Source: Byssovorax sp. (GTDB lineage: Bacteria > Myxococcota_A > Polyangia > Polyangiales > Polyangiaceae). From it: a stretch of 64,000 nucleotides of DNA. Below, piece after piece: positions 47,021 to 55,889 of the stretch. Position numbers and translations under genes: made by a program. The stretch is from the NCBI GenBank assembly GCA_025362495.1, contig JANYGI010000229.1, positions 79,572-143,571 on the forward strand, read 5' to 3'. Every line of letters begins with the position of its first letter. The first letter of the stretch is position 1. The notes under the pieces are model-generated. The model worked only from the letters and a program-made list of their open reading frames with translations. It made no database searches and was not told the DNA's origin.

Positions 47021-47688
47021 GCGGGCGTCGAGGGCCTCTCCGAGCCCGGCGACGGCCTCGATCACCGACACGCCGCGCTGGCCGGTGAGCGGGTCCGCCG
47101 TGAACAGCACCCCCGCTGCGTCGGCGCGCACCATGCGCTGGATCACGACGGCCATCGACACGCGGGCGCTCGCGATCCCGCGCTGCCGCCGGTAGCTCAC
47201 GGCGCGCTCCGTGAACAGCGAAGCCCAGCACCCGCGCAGCGCGTCGAGGAGCGCCTCCTCGTTCGCGATCGAGAGGAACGTGTCTTGCTGCCCCGCGAAC
47301 GAGGCGTCGGCGAGGTCCTCCGCGGTCGCGCTCGATCGCACGGCGACGGGGGCGCGCCCGGCGATCTCCGCCCACGCGTCACGACCTCGCGCGCGAACGG
47401 CTGCGGCAGCGGACAGGCGAGCACCGCTACGCGCACCGCGCGGGCGCGGTCACGCAGGGACGGGCCGTCCGCATCGGCGTCGAGCGACAGCACCGCGGCG
47501 CGGAACGCGCGATCCCCGGCGACCACCTGCTCGAACGCGGCGGTCGTCACGCAGAACCCGGGCGGCACGGGCAGCCCCGCGCGCACCAGTCGGTGGAGGC
47601 CAACCGCTTTGCCACCGCACGCCGCGACCACGCCCGCGCGGGCATCGTCGAACGCGCAGAGGGCCGAGTCCTCACGCTTGCCGTTCAT
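47021..47688 (-). pseudogene. N-terminal fragment of a PEP-synthase/rifampin-phosphotransferase-type gene, frameshifted
   Basis: The start MNGKREDSALCAFDDARAGVVAACGGKAVGLHRLV leads into GLPVPPGFCVTTAAFEQ, the ATP-grasp entry of PPDK_N proteins. Near 47383 the frame shifts, and the other frame continues with AVRSSATAEDLADASFAGQQDTFLSI, YRRQRGIASARVSMAVVIQRMV and GVLFTADPLTGQRGVSVIEAVAGLGEAL. The gene then stops matching at about 47020. Its start overlaps the TetR 3' end by 17 bases, so it was once the second gene of that operon. Confidence 0.75.
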
Positions 47689-48451
47689 CGCTCGCTCCTT
47701 TTTCTTCTTCTTCGCGCACCGGGCGCTGCGCGCCGCGGAGAAACAACGCCACGATCGCCTTCGCGTCCGGCGCCTCGCCGTGCAGGCGCTGGAACAGGAG
47801 CGCTCCGACCACCTGCCCCATCAGCGCCGCCGCGAGCCGCTCGGGCTTCACGGGGCGGAGCCGCTCGCGCTCACCGCGGCGCTCGAAGAGCCCGAGCAGC
47901 GCGAGCGACATCCGCTCTTCGCCGCGTCGCAGGCTGCGCAGCTCGCGGATCTCCTCCGCGTCCGCGAAGAGCAGCAGCCGCAGGAGGTGCGGCTGGTCGC
48001 GGAGCCGCGCCATCATCGCCTCGACGAAGCGCACGAGCACCTCCGCGAACGGCCCATCCTCCAGGAGCGCCGCCTGCACGGGCGCCGCCGAAGGCGAGCC
48101 GCGCACGACCTCGCGCACGAGCCCGTCGCGATCGCCGAAGCAGCGATAGAGCGTCGCCGTCGAGAACCCCGCCCTTTCGGCGACGGCATCCATCTTCACC
48201 GCGGCGAGCCCCTTCTCGGCAAGCAGCGCGGTGGCCGCCCGCAGAAGCTACTGCCGCGCGCTCGGCGCGCCTTCTCGCCGGACCCGCTCGACCTCCGCCG
48301 CGAGCGCGCGATCCGCCGCGAGCCGCCGGTAGAGCGTGGCGCGCGACATCCCCGCGGGCCGCGCGAGCTGCGCAACGGAGAACCCCGGCCCTTCCCGCGC
48401 CCGCACACGCCGCGCCGCCACGAGGAGCCGTCTCGCTTCTTCCTGAGACAT
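47672..48451 (-). pseudogene. TetR-family regulator split by an in-frame TAG
   Basis: Reading from 48451 gives MSQEEARRLLVAARRVRAREGPGFSVAQLARPAGMSRATLYRRL, a first helix-turn-helix, then SARQ and a TAG at 48248-48250. The same frame continues LLRAATALLAEKGLAAVKMDAVAERAGFSTATLYRCF, a complete TetR HTH, and a ligand domain to 47672. One nonsense codon therefore separates two HTH units of what looks like a single protein of about 259 residues. Restart at the GTG/ATG near 48199 could still give a 175-residue TetR lacking helix 1. It adjoins other broken genes. Confidence 0.75.
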
Positions 48452-48663
48452 GCTGCAAAGCGTAGGCTTCTTTTTGTCTCACGGTCCCCTCATGCCGGCT
48501 CAATCGTCGCGTGTCGGGCGCGTGCTCCATCACCACCCCGGTAACGCCGTGGGGGCTTACCGCACCATGGCAAACGACCCCCGCTTCAACACGCAAGGAT
48601 TCCGAGAGAGCGTCGTGGCGGCCGCGGACGGCGGCAGGCATTGAACCGCGCCGCGCTCTCACC

Positions 48664-49581
48664 TCATCCTCCCGTCGCCTCGATCCCCTGGATGTTGCGT
48701 GATAGGCAGTCGAGAAACAGCCGCGTTCGCGCCGGCAGCAGGCGTGATGGGCTGAGCGCGTGAATCGGCACCGCCGGCGGGCTCCACGCCGGCAGCACGC
48801 GGACGAGGCGGCCCGCCTCGACCTCGGGCCGCGCCATCTCCAGATCGAGCGCGGCGATCCCGATCCCCAGCGTCGCGAGCTGGAGCAGAAAGCGGATGTT
48901 GTTGGCGACGAAGCGGCCTTTGACGGCGAGCGCGATCTGCTCCTCGCCGCGGCGGAGCGTCCACGTGGTCTCGTCGTCCGTGGAGCGGAGGACCCGGACG
49001 CACTCGTGGCCTTCGAGATCGCGAGGCGCGGCGAGGCTCCCTGCGCGCGCGAGGTAGCCGGGCGACGCGAAGAGCCCGCCGCGGGCCGAGCCGAGCCGCC
49101 GTGCCGTGATCTGCGAGTCCGGGAGCTTCCCCACGCGGATGGCCACATCGAAGCTCTCGGCGACCAGATCGACGGCGCGCGGCGTGAGATCGCACTCGAA
49201 GGTGATCTCGGGGTAAACCCGCGCGAACTCCACGAACAGGGGAGTCAAGAACGTCGAGGCGAAGTCGGGTGTCGCCGAGACGCGGAGGTGCCCGCGCGGG
49301 TTGTCGAGCTGCCCTTTGAGATCCCCGTGCGCCGCCTCGGCCGCCTCGACGATTGACCGGCAGCGCTCGAAGTACTCGGCGCCGACCTCGGTGAGCTCGA
49401 CCTTGCGCGTGGTGCGGTTGAGCAGCGGGAGGCCGATCCGCGCCTCGAGCTCGGCCACGCGCCGCGACACCGACGAGACTGGCATCCCGATCGCGCGCGC
49501 CGCCACGCTGAAATTCTTCGCCCTCGCGACGGCGACGAAGAGCGCCATGTCGGGCAGCAGCTCCATGAACTCGGGCCTCAT
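48664..49581 (-). CDS. LysR-family transcriptional regulator
   Basis: A 305-residue regulator. The N-terminal winged HTH reads ALFVAVARAKNFSVAARAIGMPVSSVSRRVAELEARIGLPLLNRTTRKVELT. A LysR substrate domain follows (about 95-300) with PRGHLRVSATPDF and the RVGKLPDSQITARRL strand. It is divergent from the isochorismatase-family gene at 49761 with 180 bases between, the usual layout for a LysR protein and its target. The inducer is unknown. Confidence 0.93.
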   Translation of the reverse strand: MRPEFMELLPDMALFVAVARAKNFSVAARAIGMPVSSVSRRVAELEARIGLPLLNRTTRKVELTEVGAEYFERCRSIVEAAEAAHGDLKGQLDNPRGHLRVSATPDFASTFLTPLFVEFARVYPEITFECDLTPRAVDLVAESFDVAIRVGKLPDSQITARRLGSARGGLFASPGYLARAGSLAAPRDLEGHECVRVLRSTDDETTWTLRRGEEQIALAVKGRFVANNIRFLLQLATLGIGIAALDLEMARPEVEAGRLVRVLPAWSPPAVPIHALSPSRLLPARTRLFLDCLSRNIQGIEATGG

Positions 49582-49760
49582 CGGCGCCGACCTTACCGCG
49601 ATCGGCGCCGGACCACGAGGGCGCGGCGTCGATCCCGCGCGCGTCGCCCGTGGAAAGGTCCTTCCCGGTTTCGCCCGCTACCGGGGATCCACGGCTGGAC
49701 CCATCCTGACGCCGCTGACGGGGGCCCTGTCCACCGCCCCCGCAGCAGGAGAGTCATCCC

Positions 49761-50366
49761 ATGTCCATCGCCCCCCCGAGAGAACGTCTCACCAGCAAGA
49801 ACAGCGTGATCTTGCTCGTCGATCACCAGACTGGCACCGTGGATTGGGTCAAGAGCCTGCCGAAGGAGACGGTGATCGCGAGCTGTCGCGTCCTCGCGCG
49901 GATGGCCCTCGCCTACCGGATACCGTTGCTCCTCACCACCACGATGGAGGAGTACGTGGGCCCCACGATCAAGGATCTCCAGGAGGTCGCCCCCGAGGCC
50001 TTCGCCGCGCGCTACAAGCGAGGGGGTCAACTGAGCTGCTGGGACGACGCCGCGCTCCGTGATCGGGTGAAGGCCCTCGGCAAGAAGAGCATCATCCTCG
50101 CCGGCCTCACCACCGACATCTGCATGTTCTGGGCGGCTTACGACGGGATCGCGCTCGGCTACAGCATCACCGTCGTCGCCGATGCGTGCGGCACGATGAC
50201 GACGCTGGGCGACGAGATCACCTTCGCCCGGCTGCGCGACCTGGGCGTGACGGTCACGGTCACCAATCAGCTCGTGACCGAGCTCGTCAACGACTTCGGC
50301 ACGCCCGAGGGCCAGCTCGCGCAGCAGATCATGTCGGACGAGATCATTTCCAAGCTCCCGAAATGA
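49761..50366 (+). CDS. Isochorismatase-family hydrolase
   Basis: A 201-residue cysteine hydrolase. The triad is visible: Asp21 in LLVDHQTG, a Lys in RYKRGGQLSCW, and Cys121 in LAGLTTDICMFWAAYDG, preceded by the cis-peptide region. Relatives include nicotinamidases and ycaC-type hydrolases; ycaC-like length and the FW-x-A after Cys point to the latter. Divergent LysR gene upstream suggests regulation by it. The ATG at 49761 follows CAGGAGA. Confidence 0.9.
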   Translation: MSIAPPRERLTSKNSVILLVDHQTGTVDWVKSLPKETVIASCRVLARMALAYRIPLLLTTTMEEYVGPTIKDLQEVAPEAFAARYKRGGQLSCWDDAALRDRVKALGKKSIILAGLTTDICMFWAAYDGIALGYSITVVADACGTMTTLGDEITFARLRDLGVTVTVTNQLVTELVNDFGTPEGQLAQQIMSDEIISKLPK

Positions 50367-50711
50367 ACGAGGCCTGCGGGGAAGGGGGCGGCGCTCTTTC
50401 CCCGCAGGCGGCGGCGCCGCCTTCTCTGCGTGATCCGTCGCCTCCGATCCCGCGCAGTCGGCGGGGGGGCGCTGGAGCAGTCAGCCCGTTCGCCCCTCGC
50501 GTCGAGGCGCTCGCAGCGCCGGCTGCCGACGGGCCCGGCCCCGCAAATTGCCTGTCTGCGAGGGGCCTTTGCGGAGACCGAGATGTATATCGAGGCTTCC
50601 AGACCTCGCTGATGGAAGTCCTCATCATGGTGGGCAGCAGGTCGCGGCTGCCATGCGACATCGGCTGAAGCTTCGCTCCCACGCGCGCGAGTGGGCTGGC
50701 AGACTCCGGGC
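50367..50711. other. Intergenic, 345 bases, no gene seen
   Basis: Between the isochorismatase gene and the split membrane-protein gene. Frames here are short and lack motifs or ribosome sites. No tRNA or clear repeat was found. Confidence 0.5.
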
Positions 50712-51458
50712 GTGAGCAGCGATCCCCATCGACCCTACGGCGGCGAGCCGAGCAACGAGCTGGCTCGCCTGGCGCAGCAGGGGCAAGCGCGCTTGCAGGC
50801 CGACCAGCAAGGCCAGAGCTCGAGCGCGAACGCAGCCGCTGATTTCAACATGCGCACCGCCATCGGCCCCGTGCGCGGCGCACCGGTGAGGCGCGCGGTC
50901 CTCGTCCTCTTCGTGCTGTCCGTGGTGGCGCTGATCGCGGGAGGAGTCATCGCCAGTCTCCTGACGGACAACGTGTTCGAGATGATGCGGCTCATGCCCG
51001 TCGGGATGACGAGCCTCTTCGCCTCGGCCGGGCTCTTCGTCCTCTACCTGTTCCTGCCGCCCACCGCTTCGCGGGCAGGGGTCGAGGCGGAGCGCGCTTG
51101 GGTCGCGTCACTGCCGTTCGCGCTCGAGCATTACTTCGACGTGATCGCGGCCGAGCCGAGCGGCGAGCGCCAGCTGCGCGTGGAGCTGTAGTGGACGACC
51201 CGGGGGGTCGACCCGCGCACGCTCCAGGGGATCATCGCCCTCTTCGACACCCAGTCGAGCGTCATCGATTCCCACGGGACGCACGCCTCGTTCATGACTG
51301 GCCCGATCTCCGGATCGACCGGCATCCGGATCAACCGCTCCTACGTCCACCGCAACCACCGGCTCGGCAAGGCCGTTCACCGGCTCGTCGACGTCGTGCC
51401 GATGCCCATCCACCGCAACGCGCCTCTCGCGTGCGTGAGGTTGTCGCGCACCTGCTGA
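50712..51458 (+). pseudogene. Membrane protein of unknown function split by an in-frame TAG
   Basis: From GTG at 50712 (VSSDPHRPYGG) the frame encodes two TM helices (VLVLFVLSVVALIAGGVIA and TSLFASAGLFVLYLFL) and a soluble part ending RQLRVEL, then TAG at 51189-51191. The same frame continues WTTRGVDPRTLQGIIALFDTQSSVIDSHGTHASFM to a TGA at 51456-51458. The continuation keeps coding-like composition and secondary structure, so the stop probably interrupts one 248-residue protein. CAG to TAG would be a single transition. Confidence 0.6.
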
Positions 51459-51493
51459 CGAGAGCGGGTCGTCTGGCAATCTGGCGGGCGATG

Positions 51494-52366
51494 TCATTTG
51501 ACATCAGACACCTGGGCCGGGCGCACGCGCTCGAGCGCGGGGAGGGGACGGGCGGCGACGGCGAGCATCGCGTCGATGAGGGCGCGAGGCTCTGCGTTGC
51601 CGGCGGCGCCGCTCTTCTGGATGGCTGCGGAGCGGCTCATCGCCCAGAGCATCGCTGCAGCGGCGGGCGCGGGGAGGCGGCCAAGGAAGGCGTGCGGTGC
51701 GGGGATGACGTCGTGGCCGAGCGCGCGCACGACGCTGAAGGCTTCGCGCATCGCCGAGGCCAGATCGCGAGCGAAAGCCCACGAGATACCGTGCTGGTCG
51801 CGGTGCGCCGCGGCAGCGGCGATCATGAAGGGCACGACGGCGGCCGCGTGGCCTCGAAGCCAGCTCGGCATGTCGGGTGTCGTCGTGGCGGGGATCCCGG
51901 CGTCGCTGAAGACGCGTGCCCAGGAGGCGTCAGTCACGGTGGTGAGAAGGCCCTTGTCCTGAATGCTGGTGCTGAGCACGCCGGCGGCATCGACCTGCGC
52001 GAGAACGGATGGAAAGCCGAAGGCGAAGCGCTCGGCTCCGACCGCGTCGCGCACCGGATCGAGCGCCGCGAAGGTGTTGAACATGAACATGACGTGTCGC
52101 GCCGCGGAGCCGCGCAGCGCGGGGAGCAGCGCCTCGACCTGGTGCGCGAGCACGGTGACGAGGACGAGATCGTACGCCACGTCGAGCGGGAGCTCCGGCG
52201 CGACCTTCGTCGCCACGGTGCCGCCGGGCGTCGCGATCCCGCCGTCGCGCGCGAGCTGCTCGAGCCGCGTTCGCCGCGCCACGACCGTCACCTCGTGCCC
52301 CGCCCGCGCGAGCTGCACCGCGAACGTGCTCCCGATCCCGCCCGCGCCGATGACCGCGATTTGCAT
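51494..52366 (-). CDS. Ketopantoate reductase (PanE/ApbA) family protein
   Basis: A 290-residue NADPH-dependent reductase. The Rossmann loop is GAGGIG (7-12), followed by HEVTVVARR. The C-terminal helical domain contains HGISWAFARDLASAMREAFSV. The Lys expected in the VVKAYQ motif of true ketopantoate reductases is replaced (VTVLAHQ), so pantothenate synthesis is doubtful and another 2-oxo-acid or keto substrate is likely. Its ATG abuts a palindromic operator with no ribosome site visible, so translation may be leaderless. Divergent TetR gene 78 bases away probably controls it. Confidence 0.87.
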   Translation of the reverse strand: MQIAVIGAGGIGSTFAVQLARAGHEVTVVARRTRLEQLARDGGIATPGGTVATKVAPELPLDVAYDLVLVTVLAHQVEALLPALRGSAARHVMFMFNTFAALDPVRDAVGAERFAFGFPSVLAQVDAAGVLSTSIQDKGLLTTVTDASWARVFSDAGIPATTTPDMPSWLRGHAAAVVPFMIAAAAAHRDQHGISWAFARDLASAMREAFSVVRALGHDVIPAPHAFLGRLPAPAAAAMLWAMSRSAAIQKSGAAGNAEPRALIDAMLAVAARPLPALERVRPAQVSDVK

Positions 52367-52385
52367 ACCGGATAAATAATCCGGT
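52367..52385. promoter_or_regulatory. Palindromic operator O1 of the PanE/TetR pair
   Basis: ACCGGAT and ATCCGGT are exact reverse complements around AAATA. It starts at the base adjacent to the panE-like ATG. It shares CGGATA and TATCCG-type half-sites with O2, 41 bases away, supporting a common binding protein, most likely the divergent TetR regulator. Confidence 0.7.
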
Positions 52386-52407
52386 TACCGGGCGGCGCAA
52401 GTTGAAA

Positions 52408-52422
52408 CGGATATTTTATCCG
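52408..52422. promoter_or_regulatory. Palindromic operator O2 of the PanE/TetR pair
   Basis: CGGATA and TATCCG are exact reverse complements around TTT. It lies 23 bases before the TetR ATG at 52445, in the only AT-rich patch of the region. The half-site GGAT is shared with O1. Confidence 0.7.
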
Positions 52423-52444
52423 ATTGTGCTACGCTGCTCGCGCA

Positions 52445-53071
52445 ATGCGGCTGGATGCGGAGCGGAATCGGACGCACTTGCTGGCGACGGCGCGGGCGAT
52501 GGCGGAGGAGACCAGCGGTGGTGAGCCGCCGGCGTTGAACGAGCTGGCGCGGCGCGCCGGGGTGGGCGTGGCGACCGTGTATCGGCACTTCGCCGACGCG
52601 GACGCGCTGGCGGTCACGCTGATGGAAGAGCCGCTCGGCGCGCTCGGGGCGCTGCTCGATCGCGCCGTCGCCGAGGCGGACGCCGCCTCCGCGCTGCGCG
52701 CGCTCTTTCACGATGTGCTGGCGCTCGAGATGGAGCATCCAATGGTCGCTCGGCTCGTTCACGCGCCGCCCGCCGCGATGGCGGATCACGTCGCGAAGCT
52801 TCAGACCGCGGCCGAGCTTGTCGTCCGCCGCGCCAAGCGCATGCGCGTCCTCCGCGCGGGCGTCAGCGCCGACGACGTGTGCCACCTCCTCCTCGGCGTC
52901 CACGCGGCCGCCCGCGCCGCGTCCGACCCCCGCGCCGCTGCTCGCAAGTATGCCGACGTCGTCCTCGCCGGGCTCCTCGAGCCCGGAGCGGTCAGTACGG
53001 ACGGCGGTGCGTGCGCCCCGGGTGGCCTGGATGGAGATCGAACGCGGTGCCGACCAGCGCGAGGTGGCTGA
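52445..53071 (+). CDS. TetR-family transcriptional regulator
   Basis: A 208-residue repressor. The HTH is LNELARRAGVGVATVYRHFADADAL, preceded by the first helix RNRTHLLATARAM. A ligand domain of Ala/Leu helices follows. It is divergent from the PanE-like gene, with two palindromes between, so autoregulation and control of that gene are likely. The 3' end overlaps the convergent GH15 gene by 80 bases, and the last 25 residues look atypical, so the original stop may have been earlier. Confidence 0.9.
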   Translation: MRLDAERNRTHLLATARAMAEETSGGEPPALNELARRAGVGVATVYRHFADADALAVTLMEEPLGALGALLDRAVAEADAASALRALFHDVLALEMEHPMVARLVHAPPAAMADHVAKLQTAAELVVRRAKRMRVLRAGVSADDVCHLLLGVHAAARAASDPRAAARKYADVVLAGLLEPGAVSTDGGACAPGGLDGDRTRCRPARGG

Positions 53072-54101
53072 ACGCCTGCGGGAAATTGCCGAGCAGCCGT
53101 TTCGCCGCGGGATCGTACTCCTCGGAGAGCAAACCCACGTCGTTCCGCAACGCGAGCAGTCGCTCGAAGAGCCCTCGCGCGTCGGCCTCACGGCCCATGA
53201 GGGCATAGCAGGACGCGAGCCAGAAGCTGCACGCGAGGAAGACGCCTTCGGGACCTGGTAGACCGTCGGATGCGCCGCCAGGATCGATTGAATAGCGCTG
53301 TACGAAGCCGCCGCGCATCAGGTCGCGCTCGATCGCGCTCACCGTACCCACCACGCGCGGATCGTCGGGCGGCAAGAAGCCCACGAGCGGAATGAGGAGC
53401 GTGCTCGCGTCGAGCTCGCGGCTGCCGTACGACTGCGTGAACGTGCCCCGGGCGCGATCGAAGCCTCGCTCGCAAACCTCGGCGTGGACCGCGTCTCGCA
53501 GCGATCGCCACCGCGCTGAAGGCCCGTCGAGCCGGAGCTCCTCCACGCTCTTCACGGCGCGGTCGAACGCGACCCAGGCCATCACCCGGGAGTAGGTGAA
53601 TTGCCGCCGCCCGCTTCGCACTTCCCACATCCCGGAGTCGGGCTCTCTCCAGCTCGATTCGAGGAAGTCCATCAGCTTGCACTGGAGCTTCCAGGTCGCG
53701 CTCTCCGGTGGGATCCCGGCCAGGTGCGCCTGGTACATCGCGTCCATGACCTCGCCGTACACGTCGAGCTGGAGCTGAGCGCTCGCGGCGTTGCCCACGC
53801 GCACTGGCTTCGAGCCCTCGTAGCCTGGAAGCCACGGGATCTCTTGCTCCGTGATCCGCCGCTCGCCGGCGACCCCGTAAAGGATCTGGAGCTTCGAGGG
53901 ATCGCCGGCGATCGCGCGGAGCAGCCAGTCACGCCAGGCCCTGGCCTCGTTCTGGAAGCCGCCGAGGAGCAAGGCATCGAGCGTCGATGTCGCGTCGCGC
54001 AGCCAGCAATAGCGATAGTCCCAGTTGCGGACACCGCCGATCCACTCCTGATCGGGGCGGTCGATGCGCGCCCTGGAGAGGCCGAGCGCGTCGGCGTACA
54101 C
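52992..54101 (-). CDS. GH15 glucoamylase/trehalase-like protein, N-terminally short
   Basis: A 369-residue catalytic domain. EWIGGVRNWDYRYCWLRDAT opens the (alpha/alpha)6 barrel of GH15. The acid Glu160 lies in SGMWEVRSG and the base Glu in EEYDP (327-331), followed by GNFPQAFSHLAL. Members are usually about 600 residues with an N-terminal beta-sandwich; here that part is absent, and the protein starts MYADALGLSRARIDRPDQ in place of the usual A-P-T-T-S-L-P-E lead. Upstream on this strand the remains cannot be recognised. It may be truncated and perhaps inactive. Confidence 0.8.
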   Translation of the reverse strand: MYADALGLSRARIDRPDQEWIGGVRNWDYRYCWLRDATSTLDALLLGGFQNEARAWRDWLLRAIAGDPSKLQILYGVAGERRITEQEIPWLPGYEGSKPVRVGNAASAQLQLDVYGEVMDAMYQAHLAGIPPESATWKLQCKLMDFLESSWREPDSGMWEVRSGRRQFTYSRVMAWVAFDRAVKSVEELRLDGPSARWRSLRDAVHAEVCERGFDRARGTFTQSYGSRELDASTLLIPLVGFLPPDDPRVVGTVSAIERDLMRGGFVQRYSIDPGGASDGLPGPEGVFLACSFWLASCYALMGREADARGLFERLLALRNDVGLLSEEYDPAAKRLLGNFPQAFSHLALVGTAFDLHPGHPGRTHRRPY

Positions 54102-54254
54102 GGCGTACGGGAAGGCCGCGAGCCGGCAGGCCCCGACGACGCGAGGATCGAGCGCGGCTCCTTCTCCGGAGAGCGGAGCTGTCTCTCACGCGCCGGTCGC
54201 TCGGGCGCCGAGGCTTGCGACGGCACCGCGAACCGGGCGATGCTCGGCGCCCCC

Positions 54255-55889
54255 ATGTCGATCCCCGATCCCGCGCGCGGGCCCACGTTGCGGCTGGTCT
54301 GCATCAACGACGTCTACACGCTGGAGAACCTGCCGCGCTTACGCACGCTGGTTCAGCAGCAGGCCAGCGTCGATCCCGCCGACGTGTTGCTGACGACGCT
54401 GGCGGGAGACTTCGTCGGGCCGAGCATGCTCTCGAGCCTCGACTGCGGGCGCGGGATGGTCGACTGCATGAACGCGGTACCGATCTCCGTCGCGATGCTC
54501 GGCAACCACGAGGCCGACATTCCGGTGGACGAGCTGCGGGCGCGCATCGGTGAGTTTCGCGGAACGTGGCTATCGACCAACGTGATTGGCCTCGATCCGG
54601 CGCTCCCCACGGCCCGGATCCTCGAGGTGGGTCACGCGGGGTCGCGGCGCGTGCGAGTCGGGCTCGTCGGCGTGGTGATGGACGACGCGGCGGTGTACCG
54701 CGCCGATCCGTTCGGAGGCGCGACGCTGCTGCCCGCCAACGCGACGGCCCTGCGCGCCGCCGCGCACCTCGTCGACGCCGAGGGCTGCGCCTGTGTGATC
54801 CCGTTGACCCACCAGCCGATGGATGCGGATCGCGCGCTCGCGCGCGCCTCGCAATCGCCGCGCGCGCCGCGCTTTCCCGTCATCGTCGGCGGTCACGAGC
54901 ACGTGGTGGACATCGAGGAGATCGCCGGCAGCTGGCTGGTGAAGGCCGGCTCCGACGCGGTGCACGCCGTGATCGTCGATCTCACGTGGCCGGCCAGCGC
55001 GCCTCCGGCAGGGCAACCGGATCTCCCCGACGTGCGGGTCCGCCTCGAAGACGTCGCCCGCTACGCGGAGGACGCAGCCCTTCGCGCTCGCGTCGACGGA
55101 CACCTGCGCGCCGTGACCGCGATCGAGCACGCGACGCTGCTGCGGCTCGCGCCGGGCGAGGAGCTCTCGTCGGTGGGCGCGCGCGCGCGTCCGGTCACGC
55201 TGGGAGCGCTCCTGTGCGCTCGATTGCGCGATGCGCTCGGCGCCGACGGCGCGATCATGAACGGCGGTTCCATCCGCGCCGCGCGCGACTACCAGCACCA
55301 CTTCACCTACGGCGATCTCGAAGCCGAAGTTCCCTTCGAGAACGAGGTCGTCGTCGCGGCGCTGCCCGGGCGCGTGCTGCGCGAGGCCATCTCCGCGTCG
55401 CGCGCCCACGCCCCGCTCGAGTCGGGAGGCTTTCTCCAGATCGACGACGGCCTGGTCGTCACCGGCCCCGCGCAGCAGCTCGTCTCGGTCGGCGGCGCCG
55501 CGCTCGTCGACGCGCGTGAGTACCGCATCGCCCTCGTGCGCAACCTCTTCGAGGGCATGGATCACATCGAGCCGCTCGTCCGCTTCGCCGCGGACAACCC
55601 CGCGCGTATCCCGCCTGTGGGCAGCGGCCGCGACATCAAGGTGGCGCTCGTGAACGCGTTCTCCCGCGCGCTCTGGGAGCAGTTCGGCGCGTTCGACGCC
55701 GTCGATGCGGATCACGATGGCTTCGTCGACGCCCGCGAGATCGCCGAGGCCATCACCCGGGTGACGGCGGAGCCGGCGTCGCCGATCACGGTCGAGCTGC
55801 TCTTGAAGGCGCTCGACGCCGATCACGATCACCGGATCTCGCGGGTCGAGGTGGAGGCCGCGGGCAACGAGGCTCCTCGACGACCGTGA
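54255..55889 (+). CDS. 5'-nucleotidase-type metallophosphatase with C-terminal EF-hands
   Basis: A 544-residue protein with no clear signal peptide. The metallophosphatase domain reads CINDVYTLENLPRLR (D-x-Y in place of D-x-H), TTLAGDFVGPSMLSSLD, MLGNHEAD and VGGHEHV. The 5'-nucleotidase C-domain (about 275-460) has LLCARLRDALGADGAIMNGGSIRA and EVPFENEVVVAALPG. Two EF-hand loops, DADHDGFVDAREI and DADHDHRISRVEV (about 481 and 521), end the protein. The ATG at 54255 has a near alternative at 54240. The gene is divergent from GH15 with about 150 bases between. Confidence 0.9.
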   Translation: MSIPDPARGPTLRLVCINDVYTLENLPRLRTLVQQQASVDPADVLLTTLAGDFVGPSMLSSLDCGRGMVDCMNAVPISVAMLGNHEADIPVDELRARIGEFRGTWLSTNVIGLDPALPTARILEVGHAGSRRVRVGLVGVVMDDAAVYRADPFGGATLLPANATALRAAAHLVDAEGCACVIPLTHQPMDADRALARASQSPRAPRFPVIVGGHEHVVDIEEIAGSWLVKAGSDAVHAVIVDLTWPASAPPAGQPDLPDVRVRLEDVARYAEDAALRARVDGHLRAVTAIEHATLLRLAPGEELSSVGARARPVTLGALLCARLRDALGADGAIMNGGSIRAARDYQHHFTYGDLEAEVPFENEVVVAALPGRVLREAISASRAHAPLESGGFLQIDDGLVVTGPAQQLVSVGGAALVDAREYRIALVRNLFEGMDHIEPLVRFAADNPARIPPVGSGRDIKVALVNAFSRALWEQFGAFDAVDADHDGFVDAREIAEAITRVTAEPASPITVELLLKALDADHDHRISRVEVEAAGNEAPRRP

